Below are positions 56,272 to 64,000 of a stretch of 64,000 nucleotides of DNA, piece after piece (within the stretch, counting starts at the first letter, position 1; the number at the start of each line of letters is the position of its first letter). The translations under genes were made by a program, and so were the position numbers. A model generated the notes under the pieces. The model had not been told where the DNA came from. It worked only from the letters and a program-made list of their open reading frames with translations, and did not search any database. Source of the DNA: FEB-7 sp963698265 (GTDB lineage Bacteria > Pseudomonadota > Gammaproteobacteria > Burkholderiales > Usitatibacteraceae); assembly GCA_963698265.1 (NCBI GenBank), contig CAVOQC010000002.1, positions 434,001 to 498,000 on the forward strand. The letters run 5' to 3'.

Positions 56272-56598
56272 ATGATCCGATCGACCTGCAGCCTTCTTGC
56301 GCTCGCCGTCGCCGGCGTGCTGTCCGGCACCCCTGCGCGGGCGCTCAATCCGCAGCCCGAGGTTCCTTCCAAGTCGCGCGGCGCCACGAAGCCGAAGGCC
56401 CTCAATCCGCAACCGGAAGTTCCTTCGAAGGCGGATGCGAAGAAGCCCAAGGCCCTCAACCCCCAGCCCGAAGTGCCTTCGCGGCCCGCCAGCGCGCTCG
56501 ATTCCAAGTCGCTCAACCCGCAGCCCGAGGTGCCCTCGAAGTCGAAGAAGCGGCCGGAAAAGAAGAAGAAATCCGGAAAACCTCCGGAAGGGAAGTGA
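56272..56598 (+). CDS. Small exported LNPQPEVPSK-repeat protein
   Basis: This 108-residue protein follows a strong GAGGAGGGG ribosome site. It has a signal peptide (TCSLLALAVAGVLSGTPARA). The mature part is four copies of LNPQPEVPS(K/R) (residues ~25-34, 44-53, 62-71, 81-90) joined by Lys-rich spacers, and a final Lys-rich tail (KKRPEKKKKSGKPPEGK). It is very basic and probably unstructured. No family is recognised. Charge and repeats suggest binding to a polyanion or peptidoglycan; this is a guess. Confidence 0.7.
   Translation: MIRSTCSLLALAVAGVLSGTPARALNPQPEVPSKSRGATKPKALNPQPEVPSKADAKKPKALNPQPEVPSRPASALDSKSLNPQPEVPSKSKKRPEKKKKSGKPPEGK
56341..56541 (+). repeat. Four 33-base LNPQPEVPSK-coding repeats
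   Basis: Units begin at 56341, 56398, 56452 and 56509. Three encode ALNPQPEVPS and the fourth SLNPQPEVPS. Spacers vary in length, so this is a dispersed short repeat rather than a clean tandem array. Codons vary between copies, implying selection on the peptide. Confidence 0.85.
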
Positions 56599-56660
56599 CC
56601 GCCGCGCGAAATCACCGCGACGCGGCGTATGGCAGGGCGCACACCAAGGAGAAAACGGCA

Positions 56661-56840
56661 ATGGAAGAAGAGAGACCGGAGACGCTCAAGGTCGATCTGT
56701 GCGTGAGCAACGGATCGTGGCATGTCGTGGTCGAGCAGGAAGGGCAGCGGCGCGAGCTCGGTGGCCTCGGGGAGTTGATCCGCTATCTCCAGGGACTCGC
56801 GGCGGCGGGCGAGGTGAAGCCCGCGCGGGGCCTGCGATAG
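56661..56840 (+). CDS. 59-residue protein of unknown function
   Basis: This short reading frame is preceded by AAGGAG (56646-56651), nine bases before the ATG. The product (VDLCVSNGSWHVVVEQEGQR, then ELGGLGELIRYLQGLAAAGE) looks like a small beta-strand pair plus helix and lacks a signal peptide. No family is recognised. Good codon use, ribosome site and position in the run of genes support it being real. Confidence 0.55.
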   Translation: MEEERPETLKVDLCVSNGSWHVVVEQEGQRRELGGLGELIRYLQGLAAAGEVKPARGLR

Positions 56841-56929
56841 CGCACGCAAGCGAGCACGGACGTGCCGGGCCCGCCCGGAGATCGAAAGCGATGCCGCGAC
56901 AGGATTCTCGCGGCCATAAGGAGCCAGCG

Positions 56930-57592
56930 ATGAACAGGTCTTTCGAGGTCATTCCGTTCCCGGCACTGAAGGCTGTCATGGCCGTCGCGATCGTCGCGTG
57001 CGGTGCGCTCACGGACGCACGAGCCAGCGACAAGAAGGTTCCGATGGCGTCGGAAGCGCAGGTCCTCCGGTTCAGCCCGACGCTCAAGCCGGGCGCGATC
57101 CTCGCTCGGCCCGACACCGATCAGGTCGAGTTGTCCGATGGCCGGCGCCTGCGCGTGGGGGACGTGCGCCGGCTGACCGCCACGGCCCAGAGGATGCGCT
57201 CGGCGACGGGCAACCGGCTGCCCGCGGCACTCAAGATCGCGCCCGCGGCAACCGGCCGGCAGGTGGCCAATGCGGCCGATCTCGCGGAGGCGCTCAAGCG
57301 CCCGGACTCGGAGACGGTCGTGCTGCCGTCGGGCCGGCGCGCCACCGTGGCGCAGCTCCGGTTCGTGCAGCCCCACGTCGAAAAACGCCTCGGTCGCAAG
57401 CTCTCCGCGGCGGGCTTGCAGCGTCCCGCCCTCACGGGCGCGGCCGTGAAGGTGACTGCGCAGTCGGACTTCAAGGACATCCTCCAACGCCCGGCCGGCA
57501 CGGTGCTGGAGTCGCCCGACGGGACGCGCATCACCGTGGGCGAATTGCGCCAGGCGCTTGCGAAGGACGGCGCTGCGGCGACCGTTCGCTGA
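56930..57592 (+). CDS. Exported protein with three DGRR/VG-LR repeats
   Basis: This 220-residue protein has AAGGAG six bases before the ATG and a signal peptide (LKAVMAVAIVACGALTDARA). Three repeats follow: QVELSDGRRLRVGDVRRL (~65-82), VVLPSGRRATVAQLRF (~130-145) and VLESPDGTRITVGELRQAL (~192-210), each preceded by an RPD- or RPA-containing loop. The consensus is L-x-[SD]-[GD]-x-R-x-x-V-x-x-[LV]-R. The family is not recognised. It ends 16 bases before the large cysteine-rich protein, so co-translation is likely. Confidence 0.7.
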   Translation: MNRSFEVIPFPALKAVMAVAIVACGALTDARASDKKVPMASEAQVLRFSPTLKPGAILARPDTDQVELSDGRRLRVGDVRRLTATAQRMRSATGNRLPAALKIAPAATGRQVANAADLAEALKRPDSETVVLPSGRRATVAQLRFVQPHVEKRLGRKLSAAGLQRPALTGAAVKVTAQSDFKDILQRPAGTVLESPDGTRITVGELRQALAKDGAAATVR

Positions 57593-57608
57593 GCGCGGGA
57601 AGCCCGCC

Positions 57609-60380
57609 TTGGACACGCTGAAAGGTCTCCTGCGCGCGTCTGCCGCCTCGATCGCCGCGGCGGTGCTGCTGCTCGCCTGGCCCGCGCAGGCGAAGGCCGA
57701 CGTAATCGACGACATCGCCTGGGTGTTGAACGAGCTGGAGAAGGCGAATGCCAACCCCCTCCCGATCAAGGGAAGCGACCTGAAGGAATCGAAAGGCCTC
57801 TTCACCTGCCTCGACAAGGCCTCGAACGACGTCCAGGTCGTCCAGTGCGTCGACAACTTCAAGGACACCTCGCTCGGCAAGAAGGCGGCGGGCCAGGCCG
57901 GCATTCCGTCGTGGTTCTGGGACCTGCTCGACGTCTACATCGCGTTTCGAGAGAAGGACTACTGGGGCGTGGTGGCGAAGCTCGGCGAGGCCACGATCTG
58001 CATCGTCGCGCAGGTCCTCGTGGGCGGCGCCGACTTGTGCGGGCTGATCGAGGAACTGATCAAGATCGGCAAGGGCCTGCTCGATGCGGGCAAGGCGGTG
58101 GCGCAGTTCGTCGCCTCCGTGGGCGAGGCGGCATGGGAGGGCATCAAGTCGGTCGGCTGCTCGCTGGGCCTCGGGGGTTGCGGCGGCGGGTCGAAGACGC
58201 CGCCGGAAATCATCGCCTACAACTGCGTGTTCGCGCCGAGGGTGAAGCCGGACGGCCTGAATGCGATGAAGGCGGCGGACGCGTTCGCGATGCCCAAGCT
58301 GCGATACAACCTCGAGAAATCCGCCGTGGCCGGCATACCTTGTCCGATGTACGGAAACCTCAAGATCCCCGTGAGCCAGGCCGCGGCCTCGAAGGCGGGG
58401 AGCATCTTCACCAGCGCCGTGGAAGGCGTATGGACGGGCGACATCCTCCAGAACGTGCTTGCGGCGCGCGACAAGAAGCGCCAGGAGTACGCGACCGCGC
58501 AGCAGATCGCGAGCCTCGCCTCCGCGGCGTCCGCGGAATACGGCGCCAAGAAGACCGATCCCAAGAACTTCGTGGTCTCGCGGTGCGCAGTGGACGACTT
58601 CGGCGCCAAGTTCGGGTTCGCCCACGTCGACCGATGGCTGGTGTGGCGAACGCTCGGTTCGTCGAAGACGCAGCTCGATGCGCAGAAGGCCACGAACGTG
58701 ACCAGCAACAAGTACTGGTGCCTGGTGGACGTATTCATCAAGCACACGGACCAGTTCGCCAAGCATTTCCGCGGCTACGTCCAGAGCCACTATTGCGCGG
58801 CCTTCGGCCAGCAGCTCGCGTGCACCACGCTGGCCAAGCACCAGGCGTGCATCGGGCTGATGAAGAGCGTGGGGCAGGAGGGGCAGTGCGGCGCGAACAC
58901 GGTGTCGCTCGGCAAGGAGATCGCCGCCAAGATCCACGCGCACTTCAAGTCGAAGCAATCGAAGTACGCCTGCCAGACCGTGCTGCCCGACGGCGGCGCG
59001 CCCATGAGCAGCAAGCCGGTGGAGTTCGCCTGCACGCGGCCGACGCAGCTGCATTTCTGCAAGCAGCAGTACCAGCAGCTCTGGAAGGGGCCGCCCGAGG
59101 TGCTCGCCTGCACGCTGCCGAAGCTCGATCCCGAATACGCGGCGCGGATCGCGAAGGTGAAGTCGGCGGTCACCGTCCTGCAGGGCAAGTACCCGGGCGT
59201 GGGGGTGGATGCAGTCGATCCGCTGTTGGTGCATGCCGGCGCGAGCAGCTCGTTTGGCGCCATCAAGAAGGCGAGCGACGAGGCCGCCGCGTGGGCGAAG
59301 TCCGCCGATGCGGTGAAGTTCACTTTCCTGCTTTCGGCTTCGCTCACCATAGACGGCGTCTCCCGCCCGACGATGGTCGCCGATGTCGAGAAGCCGGATC
59401 TGCTGGGCAACATCCCGATGTCCGTCGATGCGCACATCGCGCCGGTGAAGCCGGGCGACCCCGACCCGTTCGCCAAGCCCGCGGCGGGACTGACGAGCCC
59501 GTCGATGATGGCGAACCCGGCGGCGATCGGCGTGGGTGCGCCGAGCGGGATCGGTGGCGCGCCTATCAAGCCGCTGAGCGGATCGGCTCCGTTCCCCACC
59601 GGCGGGCGGGAGTCGCCCTTCGCGCAGCAGGCGCCGCCGATCGGCGATGCGGCGCCAGGGCTTCCGCAGGGCACTTCCTTGCCCGGCCTCCAGGCGCCGC
59701 CGTTGCCGGCGTTGCAGGCTCCGCGCGCGCCCGGTGTCGCCACGCCGCAGTTGCCGGCGGTGCAGTCGCCCCGGGCAACAGGAGTCGCCACGCCGCGGTT
59801 GCCGGCGGTGCAGTCTCCCCTGGCACCCGGTGTCGCTGCGCCGCAATTGCCGGCGGTGCAGTCGCCCCGCACGCCCGGTGTCGCAGCGCCGCAATTGCCG
59901 GCCGTGCAGTCGCCCCGGGCAACCGGAGTCGCCACGCCGCAGTTGCCGGCGGTGCAATCTCCCCGCGCGCCCGGAGTCGCGACTCCGCAGGTGCCGGAGT
60001 CGCGGTCCTCCGTGGCGCCCGCGACGAGGCTGCCGCCCGCGCAGGCGCCGCAAGCCCCTGCACGTGCTCCCTCCGGGGCCGCCGCACCGCCTGCGCCGGA
60101 TTGGGGCGCGGTCGGCCGGACCGGGTCCGCATTGACGCCGCCTGCTGCGCCGCCGCCCGTTGCGCTGCCGCCCGCTGCGCCGGCGCGCATCGCGCCTGCC
60201 GTGCCCGCCGCGGCTACGCCGGGTTTCGTCGCAATTCAGCGAGAGCTCGCCGCGGTCTCGTGCCAGCCGAGCGGCGCCCCGTTGCGCTTCGCCTGCACGA
60301 CGCGCGCCGGATTCGACCGCTGCGAGACGATGCGCAAGCAGAACCGGGTGGAGCAATGCGGCCTGAACGAACGCCGCTGA
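57609..60380 (+). CDS. Large exported protein: cysteine modules and proline-rich repeats
   Basis: This 923-residue protein starts at TTG (57609); no ATG precedes the export signal (ASAASIAAAVLLLAWPAQAKA). Residues ~30-380 form a helical region. A four-cysteine module of form C-x(8-19)-C-x8-C-x(11-16)-C occurs three times: Cys 396/405/414/427, 455/475/484/501 and 885/896/905/917, with LACTT, FACTR and FACTT at the second Cys. Between them lie a globular stretch (~505-620) and a proline/alanine-rich tail with six 16-residue APGVATPQLPAVQSPR units (~707-797). No known family is recognised. The layout suggests a disulfide-bonded surface or periplasmic protein with an extended linker. Confidence 0.75.
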   Translation: MDTLKGLLRASAASIAAAVLLLAWPAQAKADVIDDIAWVLNELEKANANPLPIKGSDLKESKGLFTCLDKASNDVQVVQCVDNFKDTSLGKKAAGQAGIPSWFWDLLDVYIAFREKDYWGVVAKLGEATICIVAQVLVGGADLCGLIEELIKIGKGLLDAGKAVAQFVASVGEAAWEGIKSVGCSLGLGGCGGGSKTPPEIIAYNCVFAPRVKPDGLNAMKAADAFAMPKLRYNLEKSAVAGIPCPMYGNLKIPVSQAAASKAGSIFTSAVEGVWTGDILQNVLAARDKKRQEYATAQQIASLASAASAEYGAKKTDPKNFVVSRCAVDDFGAKFGFAHVDRWLVWRTLGSSKTQLDAQKATNVTSNKYWCLVDVFIKHTDQFAKHFRGYVQSHYCAAFGQQLACTTLAKHQACIGLMKSVGQEGQCGANTVSLGKEIAAKIHAHFKSKQSKYACQTVLPDGGAPMSSKPVEFACTRPTQLHFCKQQYQQLWKGPPEVLACTLPKLDPEYAARIAKVKSAVTVLQGKYPGVGVDAVDPLLVHAGASSSFGAIKKASDEAAAWAKSADAVKFTFLLSASLTIDGVSRPTMVADVEKPDLLGNIPMSVDAHIAPVKPGDPDPFAKPAAGLTSPSMMANPAAIGVGAPSGIGGAPIKPLSGSAPFPTGGRESPFAQQAPPIGDAAPGLPQGTSLPGLQAPPLPALQAPRAPGVATPQLPAVQSPRATGVATPRLPAVQSPLAPGVAAPQLPAVQSPRTPGVAAPQLPAVQSPRATGVATPQLPAVQSPRAPGVATPQVPESRSSVAPATRLPPAQAPQAPARAPSGAAAPPAPDWGAVGRTGSALTPPAAPPPVALPPAAPARIAPAVPAAATPGFVAIQRELAAVSCQPSGAPLRFACTTRAGFDRCETMRKQNRVEQCGLNERR
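59727..60002 (+). repeat. 48-bp in-frame tandem repeats
   Basis: Units start at 59727, 59775, 59823, 59871, 59919 and 59967; the last degenerates after APGVATPQVP. Each full unit encodes a variant of APGVATPQLPAVQSPR. Differences between units are mostly A/P, T/A and R/L replacements, with A-T-G and A-P-G units alternating irregularly. Confidence 0.9.
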
Positions 60381-60454
60381 CGGGCCGTGATGCCGTTGCG
60401 GCCCGCCACGACGAGCACCACGGGACCTCCATGATCGAGCGCAAAGGAAATGCC

Positions 60455-61195
60455 ATGAGAACGACGCATGCGGCGACTTCACTTGCCGTGACGCTGTGCC
60501 TTTCCCTGCTGGGTTGCGCGGTCGCTTCTCCCGCCGTCGAACCCGCGGTCGTGGATTCGTCCGCGGGGAGCCGAGCGTTGCGCGGGCTGCCTCGGCCCCA
60601 GGGAGAGCGCGTCGCGGTGACCATCTACGAATTCCGCTCTGGCCTGGCCAACGTGAGCGGTCGCGCGGCGACCGACATGTTCAAGACGGCGCTGGTGCAG
60701 AGCGGCCGGTTCCGCGTGGTCGAGCGCTCGCGGCTCGCGGAGGGCGTCTTGCGCGAGAAACAGTTGCAGCAGGGGGGGTACGCGAGCGGCACCGCCGCGC
60801 AGAAGCAGTTGCGCGGCGCGCGCTACATCTTCGAGGGCACCGTCTCCGAGGCGAACCCGGGAGAGTCGCAGAGCTCCGGCGGCGTGAGCATCGGGGGCAT
60901 GCAGGTGGGCGGGGCGACGAACCGCGATTCGATCGCGATCGACGTTCGCGTGGTCGACGCGGCCACCGGCGACATCCTCGACGCCATCGTCGTGCGCAAG
61001 GCCATCGACGCCGGCGAAGTGAGCGTGAGCGGCGTGGGCAACCTCCTCGGGTCGATCATGGCGCAACGCGGCAGGCACCTGCCCTACGCGCCCGACGTGC
61101 AAGTGCAGCAGCGGCGGGCGGAAGGCGCGGACAGCGCCCTGCGCGCGGCTATCGAAGAGGCCGTGCTGCAGCTGGTCAACCGCTTCGAGCAGTAG
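60455..61195 (+). CDS. CsgG-family outer-membrane lipoprotein
   Basis: This 246-residue protein has a lipobox, LSLLGC (Cys21), and a CsgG domain: RVAVTIYEFRSGLANVSGRA, TDMFKTALVQSGRFRVVERS, ARYIFEGTVSEANPG and RDSIAIDVRVVDAATGDILD. CsgG itself is the curli pore; HfaB anchors the Caulobacter holdfast. Here the partners are not curli genes but the repeat- and cysteine-rich exported proteins upstream. A role in exporting or anchoring them is an inference. ATG 60455 follows AAAGGAAA. Confidence 0.85.
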   Translation: MRTTHAATSLAVTLCLSLLGCAVASPAVEPAVVDSSAGSRALRGLPRPQGERVAVTIYEFRSGLANVSGRAATDMFKTALVQSGRFRVVERSRLAEGVLREKQLQQGGYASGTAAQKQLRGARYIFEGTVSEANPGESQSSGGVSIGGMQVGGATNRDSIAIDVRVVDAATGDILDAIVVRKAIDAGEVSVSGVGNLLGSIMAQRGRHLPYAPDVQVQQRRAEGADSALRAAIEEAVLQLVNRFEQ

Positions 61196-61272
61196 CCCCG
61201 GCTGCCAGGCAGGCCGTGACGCCGTCGCGTCCCCGGGTTTGCGGGGGGCGTTGCGGCTTGAGAGAATGGCGC

Positions 61273-61291
61273 CATCGCCCTCCGGGCGATG
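61273..61291. terminator. Perfect hairpin after the exported-protein run
   Basis: CATCGCCC (61273-61280) and GGGCGATG (61284-61291) form an eight-pair stem with a three-base loop, 77 bases after the lipoprotein stop and 76 before the next ATG. There is no T-tract. It may be a transcript end or a leader structure. Confidence 0.4.
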
Positions 61292-61366
61292 ACGTGATCG
61301 CATCCGGATGACGTCCACGAAAGCAGGGCACGGCGCGCGCCGGCAGTGCCCGGATCCGGAATCGCC

Positions 61367-63343
<1,977 letters not shown>

Positions 63344-63362
63344 GCGGGGCGGGCGCGAGGTT

Positions 63363-63641
63363 TCAGGCCCGCGACATCGCCTCCATCCCCATGCGCGATC
63401 CGGCCGGGGAGCCGAGCCGGGCTTCCACGAGGCTCGCGAGGAATGCGGGCTCGTAGACGGCGAGGAGGTGCGGCTGCCAATGCTCGAGGTAATAGGCGAT
63501 CTGCGACGGGAGGTCCTCCATCTCGACCAGCACGCCCCAGGTCGCCTCGTCCCACTCGAAGCGCAGGCCCAGGTCCCAGAAGGCCGCGTTCAGCGCCTCC
63601 CGGCCGGTGGGCGCGGCGCGCGCAGGCTGGCTCAGGTCCAT
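63363..63641 (-). CDS. 92-residue protein of unknown function
   Basis: ATG 63641 follows GGAGGGAG closely, so the in-frame ATG at 63674 is less likely. The product, with REALNAAFWDLGLRFEWDEA and YYLEHWQPHLLAVYEPAFLA, is acidic and helical, without signal peptide or membrane helix. I do not recognise the family. It diverges from the LysR gene, so it may be its target, as is common for LysR regulators. Confidence 0.65.
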   Translation of the reverse strand: MDLSQPARAAPTGREALNAAFWDLGLRFEWDEATWGVLVEMEDLPSQIAYYLEHWQPHLLAVYEPAFLASLVEARLGSPAGSRMGMEAMSRA

Positions 63642-63722
63642 GGCAACTCCCTCCGTATGGTCGTCTGGATCCACGGTACTCGCGGAAAGACTTAAGTAAA
63701 AGTAAAATGAACTTTGGTTTTG

Positions 63723-63740
63723 ATTAAGTGATCACTTAAT
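63723..63740. promoter_or_regulatory. Perfect 18-bp palindrome, candidate LysR operator
   Basis: ATTAAGTGATCACTTAAT is fully self-complementary, and its last two bases are the first two of the LysR ATG (63739). A related ACTTAAGT lies at 63690-63697. The whole region 63686-63740 is AT-rich, in contrast to its surroundings. Binding there would block the LysR start, giving autorepression; this is inferred. Confidence 0.6.
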
Positions 63741-64000
63741 GCGGAACGCCACCCTGCGCCAGCTGCGCGTCTTCGAGAGCGCCGCCCGCCACCTCTCGCT
63801 CACCCGCGCGGCCGAGGAGCTGCACCTCACGCCGCCGGCCGTGTCGATCCAGGTGAAGCAGCTCGAGGGCCACGCCGGGGCGGCGCTCTTCGAGCGCGCC
63901 GGCCGGCGCCTGAAGCTCACCCCGGAAGGCGAGGAAGTGCTCCTGCACGCGCGCGGCATCCTCGGCCACATCCGCGGCGCCGAGGAAGCCATCGCGGAAC
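63739..64000 (+). CDS. LysR-family regulator, CbbR-like (3' part outside window)
   Basis: Eighty-seven residues are visible: RNATLRQLRVFESAARHLSL, TRAAEELHLTPPAVSIQVKQ and ALFERAGRRLKLTPEGEEVL, a complete winged helix-turn-helix of LysR type with the start of the linker helix. The opening resembles regulators of the CbbR group, though no carbon-fixation genes are visible. No ribosome site precedes the ATG; a palindrome overlaps it instead. The effector domain lies beyond the window. Confidence 0.88.
   Translation, partial: MRNATLRQLRVFESAARHLSLTRAAEELHLTPPAVSIQVKQLEGHAGAALFERAGRRLKLTPEGEEVLLHARGILGHIRGAEEAIAE

Noticed and set aside
61196..61366. Small gene in the gap before acetoacetyl-CoA synthetase
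   Set aside because: No frame with a ribosome site or plausible composition; only a hairpin is visible.

Overview
The window comes from a high-GC Gram-negative chromosome, most likely a betaproteobacterium. The evidence is the gene order smc-zipA-ligA, the long block rpsB-tsf-pyrH-frr-uppS-cdsA-dxr-rseP-bamA-skp-lpxD-fabZ-lpxA-lpxB-rnhB, a complete lipid A and outer-membrane assembly set, and sequence-level resemblance to betaproteobacterial proteins. The genus cannot be fixed from the sequence alone. Nothing looks like a phage, plasmid, insertion sequence, CRISPR array, rRNA or tRNA.

Layout. 0-7.5 kb: a partial PAS histidine kinase, then a minus-strand operon of two glycosyltransferases, a methyltransferase broken by a one-base frameshift, and dapC; an EamA transporter diverges from it. 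7.5-19.4 kb: queF, then smc-zipA-ligA-galU, an adjacent purine-salvage pair (hpt and methylthioinosine phosphorylase), deformylase, two small envelope proteins, and a receiver-GGDEF protein whose only sensible start is ATC. 19.4-22.9 kb: map-glnD on the minus strand. 22.9-27.3 kb: an accessory module between map and rpsB, holding a two-component system flanked by small exported repeat or Gly/Arg-tailed proteins, a DUF2202 ferritin-like protein and a four-helix membrane protein. 27.3-42.5 kb: translation, isoprenoid, phospholipid, BAM and lipid A genes in one direction, ending in a TrmH-type methyltransferase with a second one-base frameshift.

42.6-53.3 kb: a queuosine-precursor transporter, a patatin with a BamA-like barrel, a zinc-ribbon protein, a GDSL autotransporter esterase, the divergent pair ppsR/ppsA, an ElaA-like acetyltransferase, 3-hydroxybutyrate dehydrogenase and pyroglutamyl peptidase. 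53.4-61.2 kb: a large BTAD/AAA/TPR regulator followed by five mostly exported proteins of no recognised function, including one with LNPQPEVPSK repeats, one with three DGRR repeats, a 923-residue protein with a three-fold cysteine module and 16-residue proline repeats, and a CsgG-like lipoprotein. This is the best candidate here for an undescribed system. 61.4-64 kb: acetoacetyl-CoA synthetase, a small protein, and a partial LysR regulator with a perfect 18-bp palindrome running into its start codon.

Functional links within the window: QueF and the VUT transporter (preQ0 uptake and reduction), MTI phosphorylase and Hpt (hypoxanthine salvage), and BdhA and acetoacetyl-CoA synthetase (3-hydroxybutyrate use). 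Start codons other than ATG are frequent, including TTG for smc, bamA and lpxD.
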